The notes below the pieces were generated by a model. The model was not told where the DNA came from. It worked only from the letters and a program-made list of their open reading frames with translations, and ran no database searches. Made by a program: the position numbers and the translations under genes. A stretch of 64,000 nucleotides of DNA from Oryzias latipes (lineage: Eukaryota; Chordata; Actinopteri; Beloniformes; Adrianichthyidae): contig NC_019868.2 in the NCBI RefSeq assembly GCF_002234675.1, positions 22,166,743 to 22,230,742 on the forward strand, written 5' to 3'. The number at the start of each line of letters is the position of its first letter. Positions within the stretch are counted from its first letter, which is position 1. Positions 20,000 to 31,445 of the stretch are shown in pieces.

Positions 20000-21290
20000 G
20001 ATTAAAGAGCATACAGAGCCACAACTGGATAAGACAGAATATGTAAGAACATCCTTGAAACAGAGTTAAATCTGTTGGTTTCTTGGTTTAAAAAAAAGAG
20101 ACCAAAAAGAGTGTTCCTTACATTCTTCTGTTCAACCAGGAGCATCCAATCACAAGAGGTTGGAGGGGACTACAATCAAGAAACGAAGCCCGTTTTTAGA
20201 CTTGTATTTAAGACTCAACTGAGAACATGGGGTTCATTGTATGATGCCAAAGTATTACTGACGGGTCGAAACAGTAAAATTTAGTAAATTTGGTTAAAAG
20301 TCAACAAAGTGACTCCACACACACACAGAAAGAAGAAGCATCATGTTGTCTGCAGAATCTCACATTTATCTTCCTCAAAAGACACAAACCAAATCTTTAA
20401 AACAGACTAGTTTAGTCATTAGGGAAAAAAAGTCTGCCAAATACTTAAGGTAAAATTGTTTAGTACTATAGAAACTGGAGCACCAGGAAGAGTGTAAGGC
20501 TAGATGTGAATTATCTTTGTCCCCTGTTCAGTTTACTTTATGGAACTTTGCTCACTACTAAAAATACTCTCTGGGCTTTAGGAGTACAGGCCTCACCGGT
20601 AAAGCTCTACCTGATCAATCTTAAGTTTGAAGTTACCGAAACCATAAATGAAACAAAAATAAAAACAAGGGTGTAAATAAAGACTGATAGTTACTTACAG
20701 TTGACATTTGTAGTTTTTAATGGATGGGCAAAAGCCTTCTTCAGATGCAGTATTTTGAGCAGCCTTTTCTTTGCAGTCATATGAAAGTTCTTGCAATACC
20801 TTTAAGGATTACAGTGAGCGAGAATACACTATTGTATTGTTTCCAAGTGCTTCTTGTGTGGTTAATCCATCTGCACAAAAAAGCCCAGACCATTTAAAGC
20901 GATAGATCTCAGTTTTTGTAGTAGCATGTTCTAAATCCTGCCTTTATGTAAAAAAAAAAAAAAAAAAAAGTTTGAGTGAGGAGGTTTATTGAAAATTTAG
21001 AACTCTTTGATCATTGAACCAAAAATATGATGGATCTGTCAGTGCAGGAAGATCTGACTGCTCTTTGGAAGCATCTTGCGGTGTGCTTTATTTGAAGAGA
21101 TGAATCAGTAAATAAGAATCCCAGTCAAAACAGAACCATCGTCCTTGGTGAAAAGAAAACTGAAATGGAATTATTGGCGAGGTAGTATTACAGTTTGTTT
21201 GGTATAATTTTGTTTCACCATAGCCTCACCACATGGAATTTTGGGTAAGAGAAGTAAATGTGAAAAAGTCAAAGAATCTGTCTGTTCATT
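20000..21290. other. AT-rich sequence upstream of msn exon 2, nothing coding seen
   Basis: Probably the start of a long msn intron 1. It contains an A run at about 20950-20968 and a short CA tract near 20315-20326. No supported exon, terminal repeat or RNA gene was found. Confidence 0.45.
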
Positions 21291-21306
21291 AAAGTTGATC
21301 AGAAAG
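21291..21306. repeat. LINE target-site duplication, left copy
   Basis: Sixteen bases, AAAGTTGATCAGAAAG, directly before the LINE 5' end and repeated exactly after its A tail. Confidence 0.9.
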
Positions 21307-21475
21307 GGAGTCACGTGATGAGGTGCCAGGAGGTGGCTGCATAGTAGATGAGCTCCGTACCCCGTCTTAATTTTTACACGTCAAATTACGAAACTCTTCC
21401 CGTCTGCATAATTTAAACGCAGCTAAACTTGTTAAGATACAAGATTTTTTTTCCTCTCCCAGCCGAAACATCGCC

Positions 21476-22309
21476 ATGAGTCAGAAAAAACGAAGTATAC
21501 AAACGCGCCTCCCGACTGTTTCTACTGGCGAAGCTAGCTCTGCTAATCAACATGAAGGCCAGAGGACCGAAATAAGCGACCTGCTTACAGAAATTACTAA
21601 AGTGGGAGCTACACTGAACGTGGTGGCAAGTGATGTTTCGCTTATTAAGTCTGACACGACAGAGTTAAAGAACGCCGTAAGTGCAATCCAACTACGGCTA
21701 ACTGGAGCCGAGAACCGCATTTCGGACATGGAGGACCAAGTTGCTAATGTGGCTAAAGACAAGAAGCTGCTAGCTAAGAAGCTTGATCTACTTTGGGCTC
21801 GTGCGGATGATCAAGAAAACAGACATCGGCAGAAGAATATAAGATTGGTGGGACTGAAAGAAGGAATGGAAGGAAACGGCGCTCTATGCGATTACATTAG
21901 GAAGTTAATCTCTGACGGCCTCGGGCTGGATGGAGTGGAATACGAGATTGAAAGCTGCTACAGAAGCCCGGGACCACGTCCAGGACCTAACCAACCTCCA
22001 CGCATCATACTGGTGAGATTTCTGCGATTTACAGCCCGGCAGAAAGTCCTCATGGCTGCCAAGAAGAAAAGAGGCATATTGTGGGAAAACTGTAAGCTGT
22101 CATTTTTTGAAGACCTGACCAAGGAGCGTGTGGCTCAGCGGAAGCAGTTTTCCCCAGTGATGAAGCTGTTGTGGCAACGCCAGGTGAAACACACACTGGC
22201 ACATCCAGCAACCCTCAGATTTACATGGAAGCAGGGACGCATGAGCTTCACAGATGCGAAGGAAGCTGAAAACTTTGTTAAAGAAAACATGGCCGTGGAG
22301 ACGGAGTAA
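21476..22309 (+). CDS. LINE ORF1 protein (L1-type RNA-binding chaperone), 277 aa
   Basis: L1-type ORF1p, which coats element RNA as a trimer (family knowledge). A basic, polar N-terminus is followed by a heptad-like coiled coil at about residues 25-115. An RRM-like domain starts near residue 119 (NIRLVGLKEG) and runs to about 205. A C-terminal domain with ENCKLSFFEDLTKERVAQRK and LRFTWKQGRMSFTDAKEAE ends the protein. The start GCCATGAG is the first ATG of the long frame and follows a 169-bp 5' UTR. The frame is open with no internal stop. ORF2 follows after 328 bp in another frame. Confidence 0.9.
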   Translation: MSQKKRSIQTRLPTVSTGEASSANQHEGQRTEISDLLTEITKVGATLNVVASDVSLIKSDTTELKNAVSAIQLRLTGAENRISDMEDQVANVAKDKKLLAKKLDLLWARADDQENRHRQKNIRLVGLKEGMEGNGALCDYIRKLISDGLGLDGVEYEIESCYRSPGPRPGPNQPPRIILVRFLRFTARQKVLMAAKKKRGILWENCKLSFFEDLTKERVAQRKQFSPVMKLLWQRQVKHTLAHPATLRFTWKQGRMSFTDAKEAENFVKENMAVETE

Positions 22310-22637
22310 TGCAAGAAGAGGGGAGAGAGGAAGATTTTCACACATGACGGGGAGGGGGGGCATCGAGGCGTGGCTACATCCAGAAGACAGGTGGAGGACA
22401 GGTAGAGTCTTCAGAACCCACACGGACCAAAATAAAGTCTACACTTGGTTGGAGAGTTACTACACTGCCATGTTCTGTTTTAGTGCAGTGTTTAAGTTTT
22501 CGTTTTTATATTTTTGTTAATTATGGGAAATTTTCAAACAGTGAGGAAGTTGTTTATGTTGCATGTGTATTTGTTCTAAAATGTCATTGGATTCTAGGTC
22601 ACGTTAAACGAGAAGCTGATTCTGAAATTCTATAACA

Positions 22638-25600
22638 ATGGGTAATATGGATATAAACCTGGTGTCTTGGAATATAAATGGCTGCAGCACACCGATTAAA
22701 AGGAAAAAAGTTCTCAGTTACCTCAAATCTCATGGTACTGATGTTGCATTTATCCAAGAAACGCATTTTGGAAAAGATAAGGAAGCCTTAAAAATGAGAA
22801 GAGACTGGGTTGGCAAAGTGTTTCACAACTCCGTGTCGAGTAAAAGCCGTGGTGTGATGACACTTATCAACAAAAAACTTAACTTTGTATTTCTAAAGCA
22901 GCTTCAGGATGATGATGGACGACTGCTATGCATTCAGGCCCTTATTAATGGAATTAAGGTTGTCTTGGTGAATGTATATGCCCCAAATGGGGATGAACCT
23001 GACTTTATTTACAAGATTAGTAAGATGCTGAGTAAGTTAGAAGGACATATATTGATAGGTGGGGACTTTAACCAGGTGCCTGATGATTTTCTAGATAAAA
23101 GTACTAACAATGTTAAGTTCAACACCAGAAAAGGGTTAGCATTAAATTCCCTTAAGGAGGAAATTGGGTTGGTAGATATCTGGAGACTTGTACACCCCTC
23201 GGAAAGGGAATATACATTCTACTCACATTCCCACAAATCTTATTCCCGAATTGATTATTTTCTTATCTCAAACTCTAGCACTGAACTAGTTACTAATTGT
23301 GAAATAGGTGTTATTGCTCTCACTGATCATGCACCAGTGGAACTACACATTCAATTTCAAATGGGTAAAATTAAGCGTGGTAGATGGAGACTAAACTTGG
23401 GTATCCTGCGTGATGAACAGTTTGTAGCATCATTAAAAGAGGAAATCAAATGTTTTTTAGATATAAATATTGGGTCAACCGACAGACTGGCCACGGTATG
23501 GGATGCTCTCAAGGCATTCATGAGAGGAAAATGTCTGGGCTATAGCTCTAAAAAAGCAAGAGAGAGCAGGGAGAAAATAAAAATACTGGAAAATCAAATA
23601 AAGGAATGGGAAAAACAGCTAGCACAAAACTATAATGAAAGTACATTTAAAGAAATTTGTAAACTGAAATTTAACCTCCATGAAACATATAACAAAAAGG
23701 CGGAATATGCACTTTTTCGGCTTAGAACAAACTTCTATGAGAAGGGTGAAAAGACGGGAAAGCTACTTGCTAGACAACTCAAACAGCTGGACAATCAAAA
23801 CGTCATCACAGCAATAAAAAAGAATGATAGACTGGTGACATCATCTGGTGAAATTAACACCGTCTTTGAACAGTTCTACCAAAAACTGTATACATCAGAA
23901 ACTGCTGCTAGCACAGAACAGTTAGATGCTTTTTATAATAAGGTGACGATACCACAGATTTCACGAGAGGGGAAGGATGCAATGGACTCTATTTTAACGG
24001 AAGCTGAGGTTAGGAAAGCAATCAGTAAGATGAAAACTGGGAAATCACCTGGGATAGATGGCTTTCCAGTTGAATATTACCAAACATTTACAGAAGTACT
24101 GTGCCCATTCTTAACTAAAGTACTTCAAGAAGCCTATGATTTTGGGACACTCCCTGAAAGTTTTAACCAGGCAATAATATCATTAATACCAAAAGGTGAC
24201 AAAGACTTAACGGACCCAGCCAATTACAGACCAATAAGTTTAATAAATGTAGATTGCAAAATACTATCAAAAATATTAGCAATGAGGCTAGAGAAGGAGT
24301 TGCCAAAGATTATTCATAAAGATCAAGTTGGTTTTGTCAAAAATAGACTGTCAGCTGATAACATGAGGAGATTACTACATCTTCTATGGATGAATAAACA
24401 TAGTTCGAACCCCGTAGTCGCAATATCCCTCGATGCCCAAAAGGCTTTCGATAGGGTTGAATGGAATTTTTTGTTTACAGCACTAACAAAATTTGGATTT
24501 GGAGACAACTTCTGCCGGTGGATTAAGACATTATACTCGAGACCAAAAGCTGCAGTTTTCACAAATGGGGTACTATCTCCTTTTTTTGATATCTCTAGAT
24601 CAACCCGTCAGGGATGCAGTCTCAGCCCGCTCTTATTCACAATATTTTTGGAACCCCTGGCTATCCAAATCAGGGAAGACCCTAGAATTAAGGGCGTATA
24701 TGGAGGAGATAGGGACCATAAACTATTTCTGTATGCGGATGATATTCTAATACTGAGCCAAGACCCCGCTAACTCCATACCAACTCTACTTGAGGTTATG
24801 AATGAATACTCCAAACTTTCTGGGTATAAAATAAATTGGCACAAATCAGAGGCAATGCCAGTATCTCAAACTTGCACCCCAAGTTTGCTGTCTGGCTTTA
24901 ACTTTAGATGGGTAGATAAAGGGATGAAATATTTAGGTATAGAACTGAACCCAAGTATTCTTGACATTATGGCAGATAATATGGAAAAATTACTCACCAA
25001 AATTAAAACTAATTTAGATAAGTGGAGTAAGTTAAACTTGACATTATGGGGTAAGGTTAATACAATAAAAATGGCTGTGGCCCCGCTAATTAATTACTAC
25101 ACCGGAATGTTACCAATGAGCATCCCAAAACAAATCCTACTAAGATATAATAAAATGATTAAAGAATTTCTTTGGAATGGCGGGAAACCCAGAATCAGTA
25201 TGGACCGGCTTTGCCAACCAAAAAAAGATGGTGGATTAGCTCTACCTAATATAGAACACTACAGCATCTCCTTTGAGATGTCAAGACTGACAAAGCACTG
25301 GGTTGGTAGAGAACTGGACGCAGATTGGGTCCTAGTAGAACGGGGCATTACGTTCCCATTTACACCGATGGAGATATTAGTGCAAAAGCCAGGTGAGCAG
25401 AGAGGCAGGACCAATAACCCAATCTTGGAATTCTCAAAGATGGTGTGGCTGGAGGTGCATAAAAAGTGTAAGCTTTCTCCACATCTGCAAAAGTATGCAT
25501 CTTTATGGCACAACCCTAAAATTAAGATTGGTAAGCGATCTATCTACTGGGCACAGTGGTTGCAAAAAGGTATTAGAACAATTGGGGATGTATTCCAAGG

Positions 25601-26405
25601 GGACATTTTCATGTCATATGATGACATTAAGATGAAATATAATTTGGAAGGACATGGTAACTTTTGGAGGTATTTACAACTTAGAGATTGCTTAAAAGGG
25701 AAAGTCGGACTGTCGCAAGATGGGAATCCAATAGAAAACTTTCTAAGACTACCCACACTGCTAGGCAAGGCATCCAAATGGTATAAAATCTGCCCATGGG
25801 CTAAAAAAAACACAAGCAAAGGACTTAAAACAATATGGGAAAGAGACCTGCGTTGTATAATCGATGATGATTCATGGCAAACAATTCTTTCTGACAATGG
25901 AATTTACATCAGGGAAGCCAGAGGCAAATTTATTCAATATAAAATACTTAACAGGTACTACTACACTCCATCTAGACTTCATGTGATCGGAATCAGTGAA
26001 AATGATCTGTGTTGGAAGTGTCATAAGGAGAGAGGTACCTTTATTCATGCAATATGGGAGTGCCCACTTATTTCTAGACTTTGGAGTAAAGTGTTGGAAT
26101 GCATACAGGGCTGGATAGCATGTGAACTTCCCAAATCAGCAAGACTATGTCTCTTAGGGGATAGAAAAGAGGTGCCGCTACTAAGCAAAACTACTTTCAG
26201 AGTATTGAATACTGGACTGGTAACATGTGCTCGTCTGATTTTGAAATTATGGAAAGAACCCCAAATCCCAACGCTAAAAATGTGGAAAGAAAAAATGATA
26301 GAAAATAGCGCCTGTGAAAAGATGTTAGGAAGAGTGAGTTGCAAAAATATATATGTGGCTGAAAAATGGGACAGCTTTTGTCTTTACTTATCAATGATGC
26401 CTTAA
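22638..26405 (+). CDS. LINE ORF2 protein: endonuclease and reverse transcriptase, 1255 aa
   Basis: Enzyme for target-primed reverse transcription. The N-terminal APE-type endonuclease (about 1-235) shows LVSWNINGC, QETHF with E41, NVYAPNGD, GGDFN with D143, SRIDYFL and TDHAPVEL. The reverse transcriptase (about 460-800) shows SPGIDGFPVEYY, NYRPISLINVDCKILSK, SLDAQKAFDRVEW, RQGCSLSPLLF, the catalytic YADD at residues 699-702, and KYLGIELN. A C-terminal CX2CX8HX4C zinc-knuckle-like motif covers residues 1125-1142. All expected catalytic residues are visible and the frame has no stop or frameshift. Length is usual for L1-clade ORF2. Confidence 0.94.
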   Translation: MGNMDINLVSWNINGCSTPIKRKKVLSYLKSHGTDVAFIQETHFGKDKEALKMRRDWVGKVFHNSVSSKSRGVMTLINKKLNFVFLKQLQDDDGRLLCIQALINGIKVVLVNVYAPNGDEPDFIYKISKMLSKLEGHILIGGDFNQVPDDFLDKSTNNVKFNTRKGLALNSLKEEIGLVDIWRLVHPSEREYTFYSHSHKSYSRIDYFLISNSSTELVTNCEIGVIALTDHAPVELHIQFQMGKIKRGRWRLNLGILRDEQFVASLKEEIKCFLDINIGSTDRLATVWDALKAFMRGKCLGYSSKKARESREKIKILENQIKEWEKQLAQNYNESTFKEICKLKFNLHETYNKKAEYALFRLRTNFYEKGEKTGKLLARQLKQLDNQNVITAIKKNDRLVTSSGEINTVFEQFYQKLYTSETAASTEQLDAFYNKVTIPQISREGKDAMDSILTEAEVRKAISKMKTGKSPGIDGFPVEYYQTFTEVLCPFLTKVLQEAYDFGTLPESFNQAIISLIPKGDKDLTDPANYRPISLINVDCKILSKILAMRLEKELPKIIHKDQVGFVKNRLSADNMRRLLHLLWMNKHSSNPVVAISLDAQKAFDRVEWNFLFTALTKFGFGDNFCRWIKTLYSRPKAAVFTNGVLSPFFDISRSTRQGCSLSPLLFTIFLEPLAIQIREDPRIKGVYGGDRDHKLFLYADDILILSQDPANSIPTLLEVMNEYSKLSGYKINWHKSEAMPVSQTCTPSLLSGFNFRWVDKGMKYLGIELNPSILDIMADNMEKLLTKIKTNLDKWSKLNLTLWGKVNTIKMAVAPLINYYTGMLPMSIPKQILLRYNKMIKEFLWNGGKPRISMDRLCQPKKDGGLALPNIEHYSISFEMSRLTKHWVGRELDADWVLVERGITFPFTPMEILVQKPGEQRGRTNNPILEFSKMVWLEVHKKCKLSPHLQKYASLWHNPKIKIGKRSIYWAQWLQKGIRTIGDVFQGDIFMSYDDIKMKYNLEGHGNFWRYLQLRDCLKGKVGLSQDGNPIENFLRLPTLLGKASKWYKICPWAKKNTSKGLKTIWERDLRCIIDDDSWQTILSDNGIYIREARGKFIQYKILNRYYYTPSRLHVIGISENDLCWKCHKERGTFIHAIWECPLISRLWSKVLECIQGWIACELPKSARLCLLGDRKEVPLLSKTTFRVLNTGLVTCARLILKLWKEPQIPTLKMWKEKMIENSACEKMLGRVSCKNIYVAEKWDSFCLYLSMMP

Positions 26406-26585
26406 TGATGACACGTTAATACACTATGTATTGGAAATTGTTATCGGTAATCCTCACTTGTGTATGTTTATGTTCGGTTTTTGTTTTTATTTTATTTTTA
26501 TTTTAGTGTTTTTTTTTTGTTTTTATTGGGGGGATTTGTCATACATGTTAACTGTGAAATCTCAATAAAATACTTGAATTAAAAA

Positions 26586-26601
26586 AAAGTTGATCAGAAA
26601 G
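26586..26601. repeat. LINE target-site duplication, right copy
   Basis: Exact match to 21291-21306. Its first three A residues cannot be told apart from the end of the LINE A tail. Confidence 0.9.
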
Positions 26602-26635
26602 TGTTGATACATTTAGCCTGTTAGCAGCTTTTGGC

Positions 26636-26776
26636 ATGCAACCTGTCCCACCAAAGAACTGCTTCGTGGCCAATCTAAGGTCCAGATCCAAGGTGGAAGC
26701 ACCAAAAGGAAGCACAGAAGATCCCAAGGAGACACTGACCAAGAATCCCAGAGGGGAAACCGTTCTGGAGGAGTAA
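26636..26776 (+). other. Small open frame of 46 codons, function unknown
   Basis: An ATG-to-TAA frame beginning 34 bp after the LINE target duplication. It encodes a charged, proline- and lysine-rich peptide starting MQPVPPKNCFVANL. I do not recognise it. The composition looks more coding-like than its surroundings, but no flanking splice signals or homology are evident, so it may be chance or a repeat remnant. Confidence 0.15.
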
Positions 26777-26779
26777 GCC

Positions 26780-27820
26780 ATAATTTTTGCAAGATGATGT
26801 GCAGCTCTGATCAACGGTTATTAGAATTGTTTAGCTGCCCTTCAAGGGGATTACACCCACACACTGTATATAAGAAGTCCAAACAACTGCTATTATATAA
26901 TCCACTGGTTTTCCAATGACTGTTTTAAATCATCAAGTTTGACTTTAAGGCATTTCCTCTCCTTTCTGGCATGTTGACCTGTCCATTTTCATAAATACAG
27001 GCTATAATTACACCAAATGGTAACAACAAAGTTTTGCTTTGTTTTGCCACTCGTGTTTTTCTTTTTCTCTTAGAAAAGCAAATGATGTAGTTTTGGATAA
27101 AATTGTGACAGTGCAGTTTTTGGAAAAGCATTTATTTGTTTTTTAGATGTAAAATCTTTTTCAAATTGATATTTGGTATGTTTTCAGTTTGGCTTCAAAT
27201 CATAGGGCTCTGGCGTGGCAGGTTAGACATTTCCAAATCCGTTGTGGCTAAATGTATTTTAGTTCTTGGTTTGAATCTTGTTTTAACAGAAAAAGATAAA
27301 CTCTTGAAGAGTCATAGAGTAATAAGGCACACATTTTAAACCGGTTTAAATTTAGTACACAATATATATGTACATCTTTATTTTTATTATTTTTTGGAAT
27401 TTTTACAACTATTTATGCTTTGTCTTTGTATGCTTTGCCCTCGTTCATGAGAGCATACGTTAGAGTCATATTCCATGTGTGTTCACTAATACTTAGTCAA
27501 CAAAGCTGGTTCTGATTTGGAAAAGTATCATCTTTTGAAAAACAGAGAAATATCAGGGGGGAAGACCACATGTTGATATGAATGCAAGCAGAAGAATTTT
27601 AAAGTAGACTGTGTAGTTTGTGTAACAGAGAAAAGATTTGAGTATCAAAGTCACAAAATCTTGTTTACTTGTACCAGTGATGACGCTGGCTGCTGAGTTT
27701 GGCAAATATGTAATAATCGCTTTGATTTAAAAAAAAAAAAAGAAAAGAACTACAAAAAAAAGTGCAATAATGCTAAATTATAAATGGCTGCATTAACTTC
27801 TTTTTGTGTAGCTAAAATAA
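26780..27820. other. AT-rich spacer, no gene seen
   Basis: Between the LINE and an older LINE remnant. It has low-complexity AT tracts only, and small open frames without protein character. Confidence 0.4.
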
Positions 27821-27839
27821 TAGAATCATGTTCTTGTGT

Positions 27840-28640
27840 TTTGCAGATTTTTTTAAAGGAAAAGAAAGGCCAAAAACAATGCTAAGCTCCTCTCAGTCTA
27901 AAGCTCTTTCCATGACTGTATTTGCCATGATAATAAGAGGATCATCATTAAGCAAGCAGACGACACAACCGTCCTTGGTCTCATCAAAGGAAGGGACGAG
28001 TCCGCATACAGAGACTTGGTACAAAACATCACCATCTGTGGCGATGACAATGACCTTGTCCCCAACATAGAAAAACTAAAGAACTAATTGTGGAATATAG
28101 AATATCCCAACCACATCAGCTGCTTACCATCAACAGGACTGTTGTGGAACAGACCAACTGCCACAGGTTCCTTCATCTGCAGATCACAGAAAACCTGAGC
28201 TGGAAAAAAAAAAACACTGTCCCTACACTAAAAAAAATAATAAAAAAAAGCCCAGCAGAGGCTGTACTTCATCAGGCTGCTGAAGGAGGCCGGGTTCAAG
28301 CACCAGGCCCTCACCCAGGCCTAAAGGGGCTTGTTGAAAGCATCCTCACCAGCAGCATAACAGCTTGAATAGGAAGGAAAAGAAGATGCCGCAAAGAGTC
28401 ATTAACACGGCAGAAACAATCATTAACCGTAATCTTCCATCTATTGAGACCATTTATGAATAGCTAAGGAGGAGAAAAGCGATGAGGTTCCTCAGGGACA
28501 GACGCCACCCAGCCCATACACTGATCCAGTGTGTGGACTCAGGCCACAACCTCAGACACTGCAGGCCTGAAAGCTTTTACAGAACTGCTTCTTCCCAGCT
28601 GCAGTGAGATTGGTGGCGCAGGACATAAGAGAGAGAGGAC
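27840..28640 (+). pseudogene. Decayed non-LTR retrotransposon reverse-transcriptase fragment
   Basis: Plus-strand frames, broken by stops and A-rich indels, read like the RT and C-terminal part of a CR1/L2/Rex1-type LINE. At about 27940-28020 the frame gives QADDTTVLGLIKGRDESAYR, which is the RT active-site region (F/YADD, here QADD). A later segment at about 28390-28450 reads VINTAETIINRNLPSIET. Interruptions include an A run near 28205-28215 and another near 28235-28250. It lacks both ends and is clearly dead. Family assignment is tentative. Confidence 0.65.
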
Positions 28641-28769
28641 TGAACTATCCAACACAGAAAAGGACATAATCACCCCTGCCATACAAGTCATAATGCACCA
28701 GAACGGTTGGCAATAAGTAGGGATACTATGTGCAATACTGAAAAAATTGTGAGACGGATTTACCACGCG

Positions 28770-31430
28770 CCTATCCTTTTATTCATTATTTAATCATCTA
28801 ACCGTCTAGTTGTGTTTTAAGTTTTCTTGTAAGTCATTCTCCCGACTTAGGAGCTGCCAAAAAAAATCCAATTAACTTGTTTTTAACTTGCACAAATGGG
28901 AATAAACTCTAAAAAACAATGTGTTGACTAGGAGGTATAGAAAATATAAGGATAAGATAATAGATTTGTTGCCCGTTTTAAAGAATATCATGTTTTGTTT
29001 GTGTTTGGCTGTTGGAGTTGCATCTCTTTAGTTTAAAGGCAGTCTGCAGTTAGCATCCTCAAAAGGCAGGGGACAGGAATGATCACTTAAAGGGAGACGT
29101 ATAACTCAGTGTTATCTGTAAAATGTGCTTGCATCTGTCTTTATGAAGTCTGCTTGAGATTTGGAAATATCATTTTCCGATGTTTTATAGATGTAAAGCA
29201 GAGGAAATGTTAACATTCTGTGATACAAGTTTGTTTAAATCACACATGTTGTGTCAACAGTGTCAGTTGTACAAAAGTTTCTTACATTTTAGGTTGACTA
29301 GGTATGTGTAAGAGGATCGTATGAGTGAAAATGGTTTTGGACAACAGCTTTTTTCAAACAAATATGGGTGTGTCTCATTTCTTTAGCAGAACACTGCTTT
29401 TGATGCAGCGTTGTGGGACAAAAAAACATGGCAACAATACAGAGAGAAAAAAAAAACCGGAAGGTATTTTGTTAAAATAAGCAAATGGGGACTTTTATCT
29501 TGAGTTCAGAGCGAGACAGAGTCTCCACTGGAGGGTTGCATAAAAACTTCCTGTCCTTCTACAGAACAAAAAATATTGTGTACAAACATGAATACGAGTG
29601 ACCACTCCATCAATATTTTAATATAATTAAACTTTACTCGATGGATTATTGAAAAGAAACATGATAATGGATGACAAGCTTTTATAAAAAAAGACAGAAA
29701 TACAAGACTCTGGTCAACTGAACTCTCTTCAAAAGAAGGTTGTCTTCAAGTGGTCTTTAAGGATAAGCTGAGAAGTCTTTACATATGTAAGGAGGAGAAG
29801 GCCAAAGACTGAGCCACCAGTAAATCATGGTAGAGGATAAATGAAAAGAATAAAAAGTATTTACTATGAAGACCAAGCCAAAGATTTAAAAGCAGCAACA
29901 GGAGGTTCAAGTAAGGAGAGGAATAGATGGACAACCACATTAAAGCGGCTCCACCCTGGTCAAGTAGGTAGACGATGAATCCAAGCATACCTCAGAGCTT
30001 TTCATGACACACGGATCAAGAAGAAGTGCCTTGTTTTCAGTTCTCCATTAAAATCTGGAGGGGCTCCTCCGAAGCTGCGCAATTTCCATTTTCAAACTCA
30101 ACTAAATAAACTGCATTTCATTTAAAATTTTTAGTGTCTGATCGTGCTTTGAGTGCAAATGATCCAATGCCCACAATGTGTTAACGAGATACCCTTTGCT
30201 TCGGATGGCATTTTGAACTCTGTTGACTCAGTTCTGACACCATGTTTCCTATTTTCACAATGTAAGTAATGCTCCGGAGGAAACTTGAGGCACAGCCATT
30301 TTTATACCAGGTGAATTACGACTGCAAGGAGATTAAGCGGAACAGGTTTGGGACGAATAAATCAAATATACACAGAATTGAAGAAATCTCATCTTTTGTC
30401 AAAAGATCAGATGGACTCATAATAAAATTAACTCTGGATAAAGCATTTGCATTGACTTGGTGACCATCTTCCAACATTATTCAACGGAATAATTTTCTAC
30501 AGGAAATAACCTTCTGGTAAAGTTTTTGAGCTAAAAATCCCAAGGTGCTTGTTTATTTTTTTATTAAAATAATACAAGATATTTTAGCACATTCTTTTTA
30601 GCTTTTTACCTAATCCCGTCACTTTATAGTACAGTCTGACAGCAAAGGCGCAAGTCATTTTCAGTCTATTTCTTTTATGATGCATTTCTCTGCTATATGC
30701 ATCACAAAAAGATTGTCAGGAATTTGTGGAGTAAGAATCAAATATGCAGGAGAAAAGGACTGATGTCAGAACATAAACACGACAGAATCCAATGACATAA
30801 GGGAGCAACAACAGCAGTTGGCTTGAAAACCTGGCACTTCTATACTTTGAGGACCATTAGTAGAAATGAAAACAGCTGTGACTTGTTAGCGTGTGACTGT
30901 GAAAGGGAGACTACTCAAAACACAACCTAAGAATATCACTGATTGGAATTGAAAATGTATTGTCACATGTACAAGTATGAAAGTACTAAAATAAAAATAA
31001 AAATAAAAAAATCACAGAAAAATAAACAAACAACCCTCACAAAGATGGAAATGATGTTTTTTAGCATGAGGAAAAACTTTCAACAACAAGCAATATGGAG
31101 TTACAATCCATGGCAAAACAGCATAAATAAACGACATGTAAAAACAAAAAAAGTTTAGCATTTTTCAAATAACATGGACATTTTTTCCACAATCGTTCTG
31201 CTAATCTAATTTATAAATTTTAATATATCAAGCTTTTTTCTTTACTAATTTTTCTTTTATTTTTAGAAACTCAAGAGATTTTTCTATATGTATTCTAATA
31301 TAAGCTATAGGGTATTTTTGTCATATTTGATCTTTTAAAATATATGAAGTCATAGTGAAATAACAACTAACAAAAGTAAATAATAATAATAAGAAGAATA
31401 ACACAAATTTGTAAGTATGATATTTTGAAA
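28770..31430. other. Spacer between LINE remnant and hAT element, nothing coding supported
   Basis: AT-rich DNA in the msn to zc4h2 interval. The first msn exon (a few codons beginning Met-Pro-Lys) should lie in this interval or near it but was not recognised. No tRNA-like or other RNA structure stood out. Confidence 0.4.
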
Positions 31431-31445
31431 GAAATGCATCATAAT

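Larger units (their letters stand above)
21307..26585 (+). mobile_element. Full-length L1-clade LINE with two open ORFs
   Basis: Non-LTR retrotransposon of about 5.3 kb, bounded by a perfect 16-bp target-site duplication at 21291-21306 and 26586-26601. Order: 5' UTR 21307-21475, ORF1 21476-22309, inter-ORF 22310-22637, ORF2 22638-26405, then a 3' UTR with AATAAA at 26564-26569 and a short A tail. The domains match L1-type elements, of which Swimmer in medaka is a known fish example; assignment to that family is a guess. It lies antisense to msn, either in intron 1 or just upstream of the gene. Full length, open frames and an undecayed duplication indicate a recent insertion. Confidence 0.93.

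Noticed and set aside
26625-26640. Minus-strand ATG CCA AAA GCT as a candidate msn exon 1 (Met-Pro-Lys)
   Set aside because: No GT donor follows in a usable position and there is no CpG-rich context.
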